The notes under the pieces: model-generated | Database searches by the model: none | The model's input: only the letters and a program-made list of their open reading frames with translations | What the model was told of the DNA's origin: nothing | Translations under genes and position numbers: made by a program | Shown here: positions 25,155-34,897 of the stretch, piece after piece | How the letters are laid out: each line of letters opens with the position of its first letter | Numbering within the stretch: position 1 is the stretch's first letter | Assembly: GCA_020630435.1 (NCBI GenBank) | Contig: JAHDBJ010000046.1 | Coordinates: forward strand, 1 to 38,081 | Direction of reading: 5' to 3' | Length of the DNA: 38,081 bases | Source: Saprospiraceae bacterium | GTDB taxonomy: Bacteria; Bacteroidota; Bacteroidia; Chitinophagales; Saprospiraceae

Positions 25155-27530
25155 ATGCTTTCTAAAGTACAGTTCTCTCTACTAATCTTATTATTTTCTC
25201 TTATTACTACACTATCTTTTGGTCAAAAAGCAACGCTTAGTGGCTATATAAAAGATAAAAACAGTGGTGAAACACTAATTGGTGCAACTGCCTATGTCAA
25301 AGAAGTAGGCTCTGGTGCGAATAGTAATGAATATGGTTTTTATTCGATCACCTTAGATCCTGGCACCTATACCTTTGAATTTTCTTACTTAGGATATAAT
25401 ACTGAGACTATTACATTTGATTTACAACAAAACACAACAAAAGACATTGAATTACCAGAAGCGACAGAGGAATTGATTGAGGTGGTTGTAACCGCAGAAG
25501 CAGAAGATCAGAATGTAAAAAGTTCTGAAATGAGTGTTAATAAAATGAATATGAAGACCATTCAAAAAATGCCTGCTCTACTAGGAGAAGTCGACCTTGT
25601 TCGTAGTTTACAACTCTTACCTGGTGTAACTACTGTGGGAGAAGGTGCTACAGGTTTCAATGTTAGAGGTGGTAGTATTGATCAAAATCTTGTACTACTA
25701 GACGAAGCACCTGTTTATAATTCTTCACACCTTTTTGGCTTCTTTTCTGTATTCAATCCTGATGCGGTTAAAGATGTTAAATTATATAAAGGTGGAATCC
25801 CTGCTCGTTATGGTGGTCGACTATCTTCTATCCTTGATGTTCGAATGAAAGAAGGAAATAATAAAAAATTCGAAGTTGCAGGAGGGATAGGATTAATTTT
25901 TAGTCGCTTGGCCGTTGAAGGACCAATATTAAAAGATAAGGCTTCTTTTATTGTTGCGGCTCGTCGTTCTTATATTGATATTTTAGCAAAACCCTTTCTA
26001 CCTGATGATCTTTCAGATTCTAAACTCAATTTTTATGACCTGACGTTAAAAACGAATTATAGTGTAAATGAGAAAAATAGAATTTTTCTCTCTGCTTATC
26101 TAGGTCGGGATAACTTTGCTTTTGGGGCAGGTGTTGGCTTTAATTGGGGTAATGCAACGACGACCCTTCGATGGAATCATCTTTTCAATGATAAATTATT
26201 TTCAAACTTTACCGTTTATTATAGTAATTATGATTATGAATTACATTTTGGAGAAGAGACCGACAACCAATTTGATTGGAACGCTAATATTATTAATTAT
26301 AGTTTAAAAACAGATTTTACTTATTTTCTCAACCCCCAAAATCGTCTAACGTTTGGTGGTCAGGCGATTATTTATGAGTTTCAACCTGGTAACGCCGTTG
26401 GTGTAAGTGAAGGCGAATCTAGAGATTTTGGTCTAGCCAATAAATACGCTTTAGAAGCAGGATTATTTGTAGAAAATGAGCAAGACATCACTTCAAAAAT
26501 AGCTCTTAATTATGGTGTACGTTTTTCACATTTCAATTATATGGGGGAAGGGAAAGCCTACGAATATAGGGATACAGAACTAGGCGAGCGTAAAGAACTG
26601 GTGAGTACTTCCACTTTCGACCAATGGGAAAGTATCCAAACGTATAGTAATATTGAGCCTAGAGCCTCTATTAAATATCAAATCGATCCTAGCACTTCAA
26701 TCAAAGCAAGCTATAACCGAACAGCTCAATATTTACACCTTATCTCAAATACTACCGCTTCGACACCTTTGGATGTTTGGACGCCTAGTAGTAATAATAT
26801 TAAACCACAAACTGCGAATCAAGTAGGGCTTGGTCTTTTCAAAAATTTTAAGGATAATACTTATAAAACATCCGCTGAAATTTATTACAAAACCTATAAA
26901 AACCTTGTAGACTATATAGATGGAGCAGATTTATTTTTAAATGAATTTATTGAAGCGGATCTTATTTCAGGTAAAGGAAGAGCTTATGGTTTGGAACTAC
27001 AACTTGAGAAGAAAAAAGGACAATTTACGGGTTGGATAAGTTATACCTTAGCTCGTACAGAACGACAAATAGATGGTATTAATAATAATGAATGGTTTGC
27101 TGCTCGCTTTGATCAAACCCATAATCTGAGTACGACTTTGTTTTATGATTTAAATAAACGTTGGGATTTTTCTTTAAATTTTGTGCTTAACTCTGGTACA
27201 CCTGCCACTTTCCCAACTAGTCGGTTAGAGCAGCAAGGTTATGTTATTCCTTATATTGCCTCTGGTGAACGAAATAATGTCAGAATCCCTGTTTATCATC
27301 GTCTAGATTTATCAGCTACTTGGAAAAACAAAGAAAAACCTGATAAACGCTGGAAAGGCGAATGGGTATTTGCTATTTATAATGTCTATAATCGTAGAAA
27401 TCCTTTTACTATTTTCTTTCGCCAAAATACGATTCGTCCAACTGTTGGAACACCAATACAAACAGAGGCCGTTCGTTTATCTGTTGTCGGGAACTTCATT
27501 CCTTCTGTTGCTTACAATTTTAAATTTTAA
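25155..27530 (+). CDS. TonB-dependent outer-membrane receptor with N-terminal CarboxypepD_reg-like domain
   Basis: This 791-residue protein has a signal peptide (1-23, ending SFGQ) and a carboxypeptidase-regulatory-like domain (about 25-105: ATLSGYIKDKNSGETLIGATAYV). A plug domain (about 115-235) contains GFNVRGGSIDQNLVLLD and PARYGGRLSS. A beta-barrel of about 550 residues ends in PSVAYNFKF. Such receptors import large or scarce ligands across the outer membrane using TonB energy. No SusD partner is adjacent, so a polysaccharide-utilisation role is not supported. Metal chelate, vitamin or peptide uptake is equally possible. It is a single gene with its own promoter and a shared terminator at 27549-27587. 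Confidence 0.93.
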   Translation: MLSKVQFSLLILLFSLITTLSFGQKATLSGYIKDKNSGETLIGATAYVKEVGSGANSNEYGFYSITLDPGTYTFEFSYLGYNTETITFDLQQNTTKDIELPEATEELIEVVVTAEAEDQNVKSSEMSVNKMNMKTIQKMPALLGEVDLVRSLQLLPGVTTVGEGATGFNVRGGSIDQNLVLLDEAPVYNSSHLFGFFSVFNPDAVKDVKLYKGGIPARYGGRLSSILDVRMKEGNNKKFEVAGGIGLIFSRLAVEGPILKDKASFIVAARRSYIDILAKPFLPDDLSDSKLNFYDLTLKTNYSVNEKNRIFLSAYLGRDNFAFGAGVGFNWGNATTTLRWNHLFNDKLFSNFTVYYSNYDYELHFGEETDNQFDWNANIINYSLKTDFTYFLNPQNRLTFGGQAIIYEFQPGNAVGVSEGESRDFGLANKYALEAGLFVENEQDITSKIALNYGVRFSHFNYMGEGKAYEYRDTELGERKELVSTSTFDQWESIQTYSNIEPRASIKYQIDPSTSIKASYNRTAQYLHLISNTTASTPLDVWTPSSNNIKPQTANQVGLGLFKNFKDNTYKTSAEIYYKTYKNLVDYIDGADLFLNEFIEADLISGKGRAYGLELQLEKKKGQFTGWISYTLARTERQIDGINNNEWFAARFDQTHNLSTTLFYDLNKRWDFSLNFVLNSGTPATFPTSRLEQQGYVIPYIASGERNNVRIPVYHRLDLSATWKNKEKPDKRWKGEWVFAIYNVYNRRNPFTIFFRQNTIRPTVGTPIQTEAVRLSVVGNFIPSVAYNFKF

Positions 27531-27548
27531 AAATTATATTTCCAATGT

Positions 27549-27587
27549 AAAAAACGTCGTACAAGTATAAGAAGTACGACGTTTTTT
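27549..27587. terminator. Bidirectional terminator between the TonB receptor and purH
   Basis: The 14-bp arms 27549-27562 and 27574-27587 (AAAAAACGTCGTAC/GTACGACGTTTTTT) surround an 11-nt loop. A runs on one side and T runs on the other give an intrinsic terminator in both directions. Confidence 0.88.
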
Positions 27588-27609
27588 ATTTCTATTTTCT
27601 ATTCTATTT

Positions 27610-29136
27610 CTAGTGGAAAAAGTGTCTCGTGCCTGTAAAAACCATTGGAAGACCATTTTCATTACAATAATCAATACTTAACTGATCTTTGATAGAACCT
27701 CCAGGCTGAACAATAGCCGTAATCCCTGCTTTATGTGCAATTTCTACACAATCGGGAAATGGGAAAAAAGCATCGGATGCCATAACAGCACCTTCAAGCT
27801 CTAAGCCAAAAGCCTTCGCTTTAATGATAGCTTGTTTGAGAGCATCTACTCTAGACGTTTGCCCACAGCCCATACCTACAAGTTGTTTATTTTTCACTAA
27901 AGCAATGGTATTTGATTTTAAGTGCTTTGCACAAATATTAGCAAAGACTAGATCTTCCTTTTCTGCTTCAGTTGGTGTTGTTTTCGTTACTACTTTGAAA
28001 TCTTCGACCGATTCAATTTTTTTATCTGTTTCTTGTTCAATCACTCCATTTAACAAACTTCTAAAGGATTTTTTAGGTACAAAAAAGTCTTTAATCTTTA
28101 ATAACACTCGTTTTTTCTTTTTCGATAAAAGATGAAGGGCATCTTCCTCAAAATCTGGCGCAATTAAAACTTCATAAAATAACTTATTGATCTCTTCAGC
28201 AGTAGCTAAATCGATAGAACGGTTACTAATTAAGATTCCTCCAAAGGCAGAGATTGGATCACCTGCTAGAGCAGCTTTCCATGCCTCTAAAACAGTTGAA
28301 CGAGTTGCGACACCACAAGCATTTGTATGTTTAAGCACTACAAAAGTAGGATCATCATCTTTAAATTCTGACATAATATTAACGGCCGCATCAATATCCA
28401 CTAAATTGTTATAAGAAATTGCCTTTCCATTCAATTTATCAAAAATCGCTTCAAAGTTTCCATAAAACTTTCCTAGCTGGTGTGGGTTTTCACCATATCT
28501 CAATTCACTAAATTGGTGAATACTATGTTTGAAATAACTATCATCCGACCCTTTATCAAAATATCTAAAAATAGCCGTATCGTAATTTGAAGAAATTTTA
28601 AACGCTCGCCTTGCTAGTTCTTTTCTATCCTCTAGATCTGTATGTCCCAATTTCTTTTGTATGGTTTCTAAAAAAAGTGTGTATTCATCTTTTGAAGGAA
28701 CGACCACAACATCTTTATAGTTTTTAGCTGCTGCTCGGATTAGAGAGATTCCTCCAATATCAATTTTTTCAATAATGGCAGTTTCCTCCATTGTATAGGC
28801 TACAGTTTCCTCAAAAGGATATAGATCCACAATTACAACATCAATTTCAGGAATATCATACTCACTTAGCTCTGCTAAATGTTCTTCTTCACGACGTGCT
28901 AAAAGTCCTCCAAAAACTTTAGGATGTAAGGTTTTTACTCGACCATCTAGAATAGATGGATAAGACGTGATAGACTCTACAGCCGTAACATTTATACCTA
29001 ATTTCTCAATAAAGGCTTGTGTACCTCCTGTCGAGTAGATTTGTACCCCAAGTTTATCCAATTCTTGAGCAATTTTATCTATACCATCTTTGTGAAAAAC
29101 AGAAATTAAAGCGGATTTGATCTTTTTAGGCTCCAT
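27610..29136 (-). CDS. purH: Bifunctional AICAR formyltransferase/IMP cyclohydrolase
   Basis: This 508-residue cytosolic enzyme catalyses the last two steps of de novo IMP synthesis. The N-terminal MGS-like IMP cyclohydrolase domain (about 1-190) shows STGGTQAFIEKLG and ILDGRVKTLHPKVFGGLLARR. The AICARFT domain holds RYGENPHQ, FVVLKHTNACGVA with the catalytic Lys-His pair, and MASDAFFPFPDCV plus VQPGGSIKD near the end. The length is normal. TAACTTTG (29197-29190, minus strand) is a consensus -7 box 53 bases before the ATG. It is a single gene, with no other pur genes alongside. Confidence 0.96.
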   Translation of the reverse strand: MEPKKIKSALISVFHKDGIDKIAQELDKLGVQIYSTGGTQAFIEKLGINVTAVESITSYPSILDGRVKTLHPKVFGGLLARREEEHLAELSEYDIPEIDVVIVDLYPFEETVAYTMEETAIIEKIDIGGISLIRAAAKNYKDVVVVPSKDEYTLFLETIQKKLGHTDLEDRKELARRAFKISSNYDTAIFRYFDKGSDDSYFKHSIHQFSELRYGENPHQLGKFYGNFEAIFDKLNGKAISYNNLVDIDAAVNIMSEFKDDDPTFVVLKHTNACGVATRSTVLEAWKAALAGDPISAFGGILISNRSIDLATAEEINKLFYEVLIAPDFEEDALHLLSKKKKRVLLKIKDFFVPKKSFRSLLNGVIEQETDKKIESVEDFKVVTKTTPTEAEKEDLVFANICAKHLKSNTIALVKNKQLVGMGCGQTSRVDALKQAIIKAKAFGLELEGAVMASDAFFPFPDCVEIAHKAGITAIVQPGGSIKDQLSIDYCNENGLPMVFTGTRHFFH

Positions 29137-29189
29137 TTTTTATAACTATTTTAAAACGGTCTATAAGGCAAGGGTAGAAAATGATGGCA

Positions 29190-29197
29190 CAAAGTTA
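29190..29197 (-). promoter_or_regulatory. -7 box of the purH promoter
   Basis: TAACTTTG on the minus strand matches TAnnTTTG exactly and repeats the box used by the tRNA-Asn gene. It lies immediately below the metY terminator. The -33 element is degenerate (TTC about 21 bases upstream). Confidence 0.6.
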
Positions 29198-29202
29198 AAA
29201 CT

Positions 29203-29236
29203 AAAAATGAGATATATCGAATATACCTCATTTTTT
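29203..29236 (-). terminator. Terminator of metY
   Basis: On the minus strand the 9-bp arms AAAAATGAG/CTCATTTTT extend inward through TATA/TATA with one mismatch, and the stem continues into TTTTTAGTTTT. It is 32 bases after the metY stop and just before the purH promoter. Confidence 0.72.
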
Positions 29237-29267
29237 AAAAATACATTTTATACCTAATCACGAACAA

Positions 29268-30542
29268 TTACTTGATAGCCTCAAATGCTTGTTCTAAATC
29301 GGCTATAATATCGTCAATATGTTCTATTCCAACACACAACCTGAGCAGGTCTTCTGTAACACCTGCTGCCGCTTGTTCCTCTACGGTCATCTGTCTATGC
29401 GTCGTTGAGGCTGGATGACAAGCCAGCGATTTAGCATCACCGATATTTACTAGGCGTTTAAATAGTTTTAACTCGTCATAGAATTTTTCTGCTTTTTCAA
29501 ACCCTCCTTTTATACCGAAAGTAAGTAAGGAAGAAGGTTTACCCTCACAATATTTTTTTGCCAGTTCGTGGTACTCGCTACTTTCTAAACCTCCATACCT
29601 TACCCAAGCAACTTGCTCATGTCCTTCTAAATATTTAGCTACTGCGATTGCATTTTCACAATGACGCTCCATCCTAAGACTAAGTGTTTCCAAGCCCTGA
29701 AGTATTTGGAAAGCACTCATCGCTGCTAGGGCAGAGCCTGTATTTCTTAAGGCAACTGTTCTTACACGGGCAATATAAGCGGCTGCTCCAAACGCTTCTG
29801 TGTATACTGTTCCATGATAAGAAGGTTCTGGGGTATTCAGCATATAAAATCTTTCTTTATGTTCTGTCCAAGGAAACTTCCCTGAATCGACAATGACACC
29901 TCCTAGTGTTGTACCATGTCCTCCTATATATTTCGTCAAAGAATGGATAACGATATCTGCACCATATTCAATAGGATTAATAATAGCTGGAGTTGCTACT
30001 GTATTATCAACAATGACGGGAACGCCTTTGGCACGGGCAACCTTAGCAATGGCTTCAATATCTGTAATATTTCCAGCAGGGTTACCGATAGATTCACAAT
30101 AAACTGCTTTCGTTTTGTTATCAATGAGCTTTTCAATATCCGCTGTATCAGAGGACGCTGCGAATCGAACCGTAATACCTTGTTTGGGTAACATATTGGC
30201 AAATAATGTATAGCTTCCACCATATAGTTGTGGCGTAGCCACAATATTATCCCCAGCTTCTGCTATATTTAAAATCGCATAGTTTACAGCGGCACTACCC
30301 GCACTGACGCATAGTGCTGCGATGCCTCCTTCTAGTGCTGCAATTCTTTGTTCAAGCACATCTACCGTAGGATTCATTATACGGCTGTAAATGTTTCCTG
30401 CTACTGCAAGATTAAATAAATCTGCCCCATGTTGAGCATTATCAAATTCATAGGCTACTGTCTGATAAATCGGAACAGCTACGGATTTAGTTGTTGGATC
30501 GGATACATATCCTCCATGTATAGAGATTGTTTCTTTTTTCAT
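29268..30542 (-). CDS. metY: O-acetylhomoserine sulfhydrylase (aminocarboxypropyltransferase)
   Basis: This 424-residue PLP enzyme makes homocysteine from O-acetylhomoserine and sulfide, or makes cysteine in a side role. The start is the ATG at 30542 (MKKETISIHGGY). A longer frame to 30590 adds 16 residues with no family match. It shows the Cys/Met-metabolism PLP family features: YSRIMNPTVDVLEQRIAALEGG, the PLP-lysine motif SLTKYIGGHGTTLGG, and NIGDAKSLACHPASTTHRQ near the C-terminus. The length fits MetY rather than MetB or MetC. It has its own promoter (30614-30642) and a hairpin in its leader (30578-30594). Confidence 0.93.
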   Translation of the reverse strand: MKKETISIHGGYVSDPTTKSVAVPIYQTVAYEFDNAQHGADLFNLAVAGNIYSRIMNPTVDVLEQRIAALEGGIAALCVSAGSAAVNYAILNIAEAGDNIVATPQLYGGSYTLFANMLPKQGITVRFAASSDTADIEKLIDNKTKAVYCESIGNPAGNITDIEAIAKVARAKGVPVIVDNTVATPAIINPIEYGADIVIHSLTKYIGGHGTTLGGVIVDSGKFPWTEHKERFYMLNTPEPSYHGTVYTEAFGAAAYIARVRTVALRNTGSALAAMSAFQILQGLETLSLRMERHCENAIAVAKYLEGHEQVAWVRYGGLESSEYHELAKKYCEGKPSSLLTFGIKGGFEKAEKFYDELKLFKRLVNIGDAKSLACHPASTTHRQMTVEEQAAAGVTEDLLRLCVGIEHIDDIIADLEQAFEAIK

Positions 30543-30577
30543 ATGGTATATTTTTTTTGTAAAAAAGGATGGTAATC

Positions 30578-30594
30578 GTAAGTGTATCACTTAC
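30578..30594 (-). promoter_or_regulatory. Small perfect hairpin in the metY leader
   Basis: GTAAGTG, a 3-nt loop and CACTTAC lie between the promoter and the start codon. On the minus strand, T-rich then A-rich sequence follows before the ATG. It may be an attenuator or mRNA-stabilising stem. It does not match the SAM riboswitch cores I know. Confidence 0.35.
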
Positions 30595-30613
30595 TATAAT
30601 GGTTAGGCTAGTG

Positions 30614-30642
30614 CAAAAATAAGAGATTGAGGGAATAAACAA
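30614..30642 (-). promoter_or_regulatory. Promoter of metY
   Basis: On the minus strand TTG (30642-30640), an 18-base spacer, and TATTTTTG (30621-30614) match the consensus in full. The leader to the ATG at 30542 is about 65 bases. Confidence 0.74.
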
Positions 30643-30662
30643 AATGATATACCCAAATGAAT

Positions 30663-30697
30663 AAAAAAAGCCGAGTACTCCAGTGGACTACTCGGCT
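30663..30697 (-). terminator. Terminator of secA
   Basis: The stem AGCCGAGTA/TACTCGGCT extends through TCC/GGA with one mismatch. On the minus strand it is followed by seven T. It lies 23 bases after the secA stop. Confidence 0.88.
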
Positions 30698-30719
30698 CTA
30701 TTTTCATGTTAGGGGAATA

Positions 30720-33700
30720 TCATTTCCCATGACATTGTTTATACTTTTTACCACTACCACAAGGACAAGGTTCATTTCGTCCTACTTTTTTCTGTGTTCG
30801 TTTGAAGGTTGTTGGACGCTTCTGACTCACACCTTCCGCTGCTGCTCTCGCTCCTCCATCCTCTGACTTATTCGTAGTCAATTTGCTTGTATCTGCTTTC
30901 TGGACTTTAGCTTCTCTAACTTGATTGTTCTCTGGTAATACTAATTTTCCTTTTATTAAATAAGAAATAACGGAACGGTTTATATTATTCATCAAACTTT
31001 CAAAATAATTATAGGCTTCCATCTTATAAACGACTAGTGGATCTTTTTGCTCAAAAGACGCAGCTTGAGAAGACTCTTTTAATTCGTCCATATTTCTAAG
31101 ATGTTCTTTCCAAGCATTATCTATTAGAGCTAAAGCAACCGTCTTTTCAATATCTCGCATGATACTCTTTCCTTCTGTATCTACACCAGATTGAAGTTCA
31201 GCAGAAACATTTAAAGCTCTAGACACACCATCCGTAAACGGTATTGCGATACGTTTATAACGATGTCCTTCATTTTCATGTACTTGCTGAACAATCGGAT
31301 ACAGATGAGTGGTTAAAGCATCACTTTTCTTTTTGTACATATCCAACACTTGCTCTAGAAACTTATTATGCAAGTCATTAAAATTTCCTTCTTTAAACTC
31401 AATAGCATCAATCGCAGGATCTATTCCTAAAACTCGAATTACATCCTCTCTAAATGATTCATAATCGCCACCTGTTTGGTGGTCTTCTATCATATTCTCT
31501 GTAAGCCCTAAAAACATATTGTATAAGTCTACAGAAAGGCGATCTCCAGAGAGTGCATTACCTCGTTTTTTATAAATTGCTTCTCTCTGAATATTCATTA
31601 CATCATCATACTCTAGTAATCGTTTACGAATACCAAAGTTATTTTCTTCTACTTTTTTCTGGGCACGTTCTATCGATTTTGTGACCATTGAATGTTGAAT
31701 CACTTCTCCATCTTCATAGCCCATCTTATCCATTAATTTCGCAATTCGTTCTGAACGGAATAAACGCATTAAATTATCATCCAAAGAAACAAAAAACTGT
31801 GAAGAACCAGGATCTCCTTGACGTCCAGAACGACCTCTTAATTGTCGATCTACACGCCTAGAATCATGTCGTGCTGTACCTATAATTGCTAGACCTCCTG
31901 CAGCTTTCACTTCATCCGATAGTTTAATATCTGTTCCACGACCTGCCATATTGGTTGCAATCGTTACATTACCTGCTCGTCCTGCTTCGGCTACAACTAT
32001 TGCCTCTCTTTCATGCTGCTTTGCATTCAGTACATTGTGTTTAATTCCTCTCATATTGAGGATACGACTCAATTTTTCGGAATATTCAACCGTTGTTGTA
32101 CCTACTAAGACAGGACGTCCAGCATTACTTAATTTTACAATTTCTTCAATAACAGCATTGAATTTTTCACGCTCTGTTTTATAAACCAAATCCTCTCTGT
32201 CATCTCTAGCAATTGGACGATTTGTAGGTATAACTACTACATCTAATTTATAGATTTCCCAAAACTCTCCAGCCTCCGTCTCTGCTGTTCCTGTCATTCC
32301 TGCTAGCTTATGATGCATACGGAAATAGTTTTGGAGTGTAACCGTCGCATAGGTTTGGGTTATATCTCCTACTTTTACATTTTCTTTAGCTTCAAGTGCT
32401 TGGTGTAAACCATCAGAATAACGACGTCCATCCATAATACGCCCTGTCTGTTCGTCTACGATTTTCACTTGTCCATCAATCACAACATAATGGTCATCTC
32501 TTTCAAATAAAGCATAAGCCTTCAATAATTGATTAACGGAATGTAACCGCTGCGACTTCATAGAATAGTCTTGCACTATACTATTTCGTTTTTCTGCTTT
32601 CTCTTTATCGGTAAGTTCTTCATCTTCGTCAATTTCCATCACCATCTGTGTAATGTCTGGTAAGACAAAGAAGTTAGGATCAGATTCTCCTTTTGATAAA
32701 AATTCTGCACCCTTTTCTGTAAGATCTATAATATTATTTTTCTCATCAATTGTAAAATACAAAGGCTCATCCACTAAATGCATATGCTTATTTTGCTCTG
32801 CCATATAATGATTTTCTGCTTTTTGCATTTCTACTTTCACTCCTTGTTCACTTAAAAATTTGATAAGTGGCCTTGTTTTTGGATAACCTCTATGCGCTCG
32901 CAACAATGACATCCCAGCTCCTTCTTCATCGTATCCTAAATCGCCGTCAACAAATCGCTTTTTAGCCTCTGCTAAGTATTGAGTGACTAATTTTTTCTGT
33001 GCATTAATCAATCTATCTACTTTAGGTTTTAAGGTTTTGTATTCTTGTTCATCTCCTTTAGGAACAGGTCCCGAAATGATAAGTGGTGTACGAGCATCAT
33101 CGATTAAAATAGAATCAATTTCATCCACCATCGCATAATGGTGTTTACGTTGCACCTTATCATCTTGAGAGTTGACCATATTATCCCTCAGATAGTCGAA
33201 TCCAAATTCATTATTTGTACCATACGTAATATCACAATTATACGCTGCCCGTCTTTCTTCAGAATGTGGTCTATAATTGTCAATACAATCAATTGTTAAT
33301 AGCAAAAACTCCATTATAGGTCCAATCCACTCCGCATCCCTTCGAGCCAAGTAATCGTTTACTGTTACAACATGTACACCTTCTCCTGCTAAACCATTTA
33401 GATATGCTGGTAATGTTGCTACTAATGTTTTTCCTTCCCCTGTTTGCATCTCTGCTATCTTTCCATCATGGAGTACCATCCCACCAATTAACTGTACATC
33501 ATAATGTACCATATTCCAGACAATTTCTCCTCCTGCCGCTTCCCACTGATTCTTCCAAATTGCCTTATCTCCTTCGATCGTTACATAAGATTTCTTTGCT
33601 GCAATATCTCTATCATGTGGCGTAGCAGAAACAGTCAAGGTAGGGTTTTCCGCAAATCTCCTTGAAACTTCCTTTACAACAGCAAAAGCTTCAGGTCTAA

Positions 33701-34025
33701 TATCTTTTAATATATCTTCGAGATGTTTATCTTTTTCCTTGATCAATTCATCTATCTCGTCATATAAATCTTCCTTTTCTCCAAAATCCTCTGTTTCTTC
33801 TGCTTGTTTTTTTAAGGTATCAATATCTGTATTGATACCTTCTAAATGCTCAGTAATTCGTTTCTTAAAAAGCAAAGTTTTACTTCTTAATTCATCATTA
33901 CTGAGGTTTTTCAATTTTTCAAATTCCTCGTTGATTTGGTTGACATAGGGCATATAAGTATTGATGTCTTTCTCATACTTTGTCCCAAATATTTTTCCGA
34001 TTGATTTCGTGATAAATTTTAACAT
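30720..34025 (-). CDS. secA: Preprotein translocase ATPase SecA
   Basis: This 1101-residue motor protein drives Sec-dependent export through SecYEG. NBD1 has the Walker A motif MQTGEGKT and Walker B-like [18 protein letters not shown]2 has [12 protein letters not shown] and the arginine-finger region [16 protein letters not shown]. The C-terminus carries the complete SEC-C zinc motif ([13 protein letters not shown]), which in other bacteria contacts SecB and lipids. The protein is about 200 residues longer than E. coli SecA, as is usual in Bacteroidota, with extra sequence between about 330 and 480. It is transcribed alone. TATCTTTG at 34077-34070 on the minus strand is the likely -7 box. Confidence 0.97.
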   Translation of the reverse strand: MLKFITKSIGKIFGTKYEKDINTYMPYVNQINEEFEKLKNLSNDELRSKTLLFKKRITEHLEGINTDIDTLKKQAEETEDFGEKEDLYDEIDELIKEKDKHLEDILKDIRPEAFAVVKEVSRRFAENPTLTVSATPHDRDIAAKKSYVTIEGDKAIWKNQWEAAGGEIVWNMVHYDVQLIGGMVLHDGKIAEMQTGEGKTLVATLPAYLNGLAGEGVHVVTVNDYLARRDAEWIGPIMEFLLLTIDCIDNYRPHSEERRAAYNCDITYGTNNEFGFDYLRDNMVNSQDDKVQRKHHYAMVDEIDSILIDDARTPLIISGPVPKGDEQEYKTLKPKVDRLINAQKKLVTQYLAEAKKRFVDGDLGYDEEGAGMSLLRAHRGYPKTRPLIKFLSEQGVKVEMQKAENHYMAEQNKHMHLVDEPLYFTIDEKNNIIDLTEKGAEFLSKGESDPNFFVLPDITQMVMEIDEDEELTDKEKAEKRNSIVQDYSMKSQRLHSVNQLLKAYALFERDDHYVVIDGQVKIVDEQTGRIMDGRRYSDGLHQALEAKENVKVGDITQTYATVTLQNYFRMHHKLAGMTGTAETEAGEFWEIYKLDVVVIPTNRPIARDDREDLVYKTEREKFNAVIEEIVKLSNAGRPVLVGTTTVEYSEKLSRILNMRGIKHNVLNAKQHEREAIVVAEAGRAGNVTIATNMAGRGTDIKLSDEVKAAGGLAIIGTARHDSRRVDRQLRGRSGRQGDPGSSQFFVSLDDNLMRLFRSERIAKLMDKMGYEDGEVIQHSMVTKSIERAQKKVEENNFGIRKRLLEYDDVMNIQREAIYKKRGNALSGDRLSVDLYNMFLGLTENMIEDHQTGGDYESFREDVIRVLGIDPAIDAIEFKEGNFNDLHNKFLEQVLDMYKKKSDALTTHLYPIVQQVHENEGHRYKRIAIPFTDGVSRALNVSAELQSGVDTEGKSIMRDIEKTVALALIDNAWKEHLRNMDELKESSQAASFEQKDPLVVYKMEAYNYFESLMNNINRSVISYLIKGKLVLPENNQVREAKVQKADTSKLTTNKSEDGGARAAAEGVSQKRPTTFKRTQKKVGRNEPCPCGSGKKYKQCHGK

Positions 34026-34390
34026 ATATACTTGATAATATTTTAAGTCTTAGTTACAGAAATGGCTTACAAAGATAGGGAATATTTATAAGCGATGTTG
34101 GTCAAATTTAATCTATGTCTTTAAAGTACCCTTATTCAAAAATAAAAAGTCAATTTTCAGGAAACATTTTCCCCTAAAACTAGATTGTAATTAACATAAT
34201 TTATACCAAAGCAAATTACAACTACTTTTCTGCCATTATTACAGAATACAACTACACAAAACTGCCATTATTACAGAATAATATTTATATTAACTCTCGT
34301 AATTCAAATGAATAAACAAATTACAACACCTACATATATTTATGTGTGTTTTTTGGAATAAAATTTTTCTAACTAAATAGAATCACTATT
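34026..34390. other. 365-base divergent intergenic region with a tandem repeat
   Basis: It lies between secA and the DinB-like gene. It holds the secA -7 box (TATCTTTG, minus strand, 34077-34070; the nearest TTG is 25 bases upstream, which is long) and a two-copy direct repeat (34218-34279, listed separately). No ORF of note was found. Confidence 0.55.
34218..34279. repeat. Two-copy tandem repeat (30 and 32 bp) upstream of the DinB-like gene
   Basis: Each unit begins TACAACTAC and ends with CTGCCATTATTACAGAA (units 34218-34247 and 34248-34279). Only the A/T-rich middle differs. The spacing of about three helical turns would suit paired protein binding sites, but no known operator was recognised. 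Confidence 0.8.
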
Positions 34391-34897
34391 ATGAAACCAA
34401 CAAGAGACGAAGCTCCATCTTATTATTTTCAATATATAGATAATGTACCTGATGGCAAATTATTAAAACTACTAGAATCTATCCATCAAGACACTCAACA
34501 ATTATTAAAAAGTATAAATGAAGAAAAAGGTGACTTTGCTTATGAAATAGGAAAGTGGTCTATAAAACAAGTTATACAACACCTTATTGATAATGAACGC
34601 ATAATGACCTACCGAGCATTGCGATTTGCAAGGAATGATAAAACGACTTTACCTGGTTATGAACAAGATAATTATGCAATGGTAGTTAATGTAGAACATA
34701 AATCCATAGCAGACTTAAGGGCAGAATATCAAATGGTGCGCAATACAACGATTGCATTATATAAACATTTAACAGAAGAAGAACTAGAGCGTCATGGAAC
34801 CGCAAGCAATAATAAAGTTTCTGTCAAAGCCTTAGCATATATAAATATGGGACATGAGATGCATCATGTTAATATAATTAAAGAACGTTACCTCTAA
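34391..34897 (+). CDS. DinB-superfamily (DinB_2-like) protein
   Basis: This 168-residue protein is predicted to be a four-helix bundle. The three metal-binding His of the superfamily are visible: one in VIQHLIDNERIM and two in GHEMHHVNIIKERYL (GHxxHH near residue 157). The moderately conserved ALRFARND segment is also present. DinB-like proteins include thiol-dependent transferases and many of unknown role, and the name does not imply a DNA-damage function here. The stop codon overlaps the stop of the convergent MtfA-like gene by 3 bases, so no terminator lies between them. Confidence 0.85.
   Translation: MKPTRDEAPSYYFQYIDNVPDGKLLKLLESIHQDTQQLLKSINEEKGDFAYEIGKWSIKQVIQHLIDNERIMTYRALRFARNDKTTLPGYEQDNYAMVVNVEHKSIADLRAEYQMVRNTTIALYKHLTEEELERHGTASNNKVSVKALAYINMGHEMHHVNIIKERYL

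Noticed and set aside
34218-34279. Possible start of a CRISPR array.
   Set aside because: Only two adjoining copies without unique spacers of regular size, and no cas genes in the window.
34391-34897. DinB name read as a DNA-damage polymerase.
   Set aside because: The protein is the four-helix DinB superfamily type with three His, not a Y-family polymerase.
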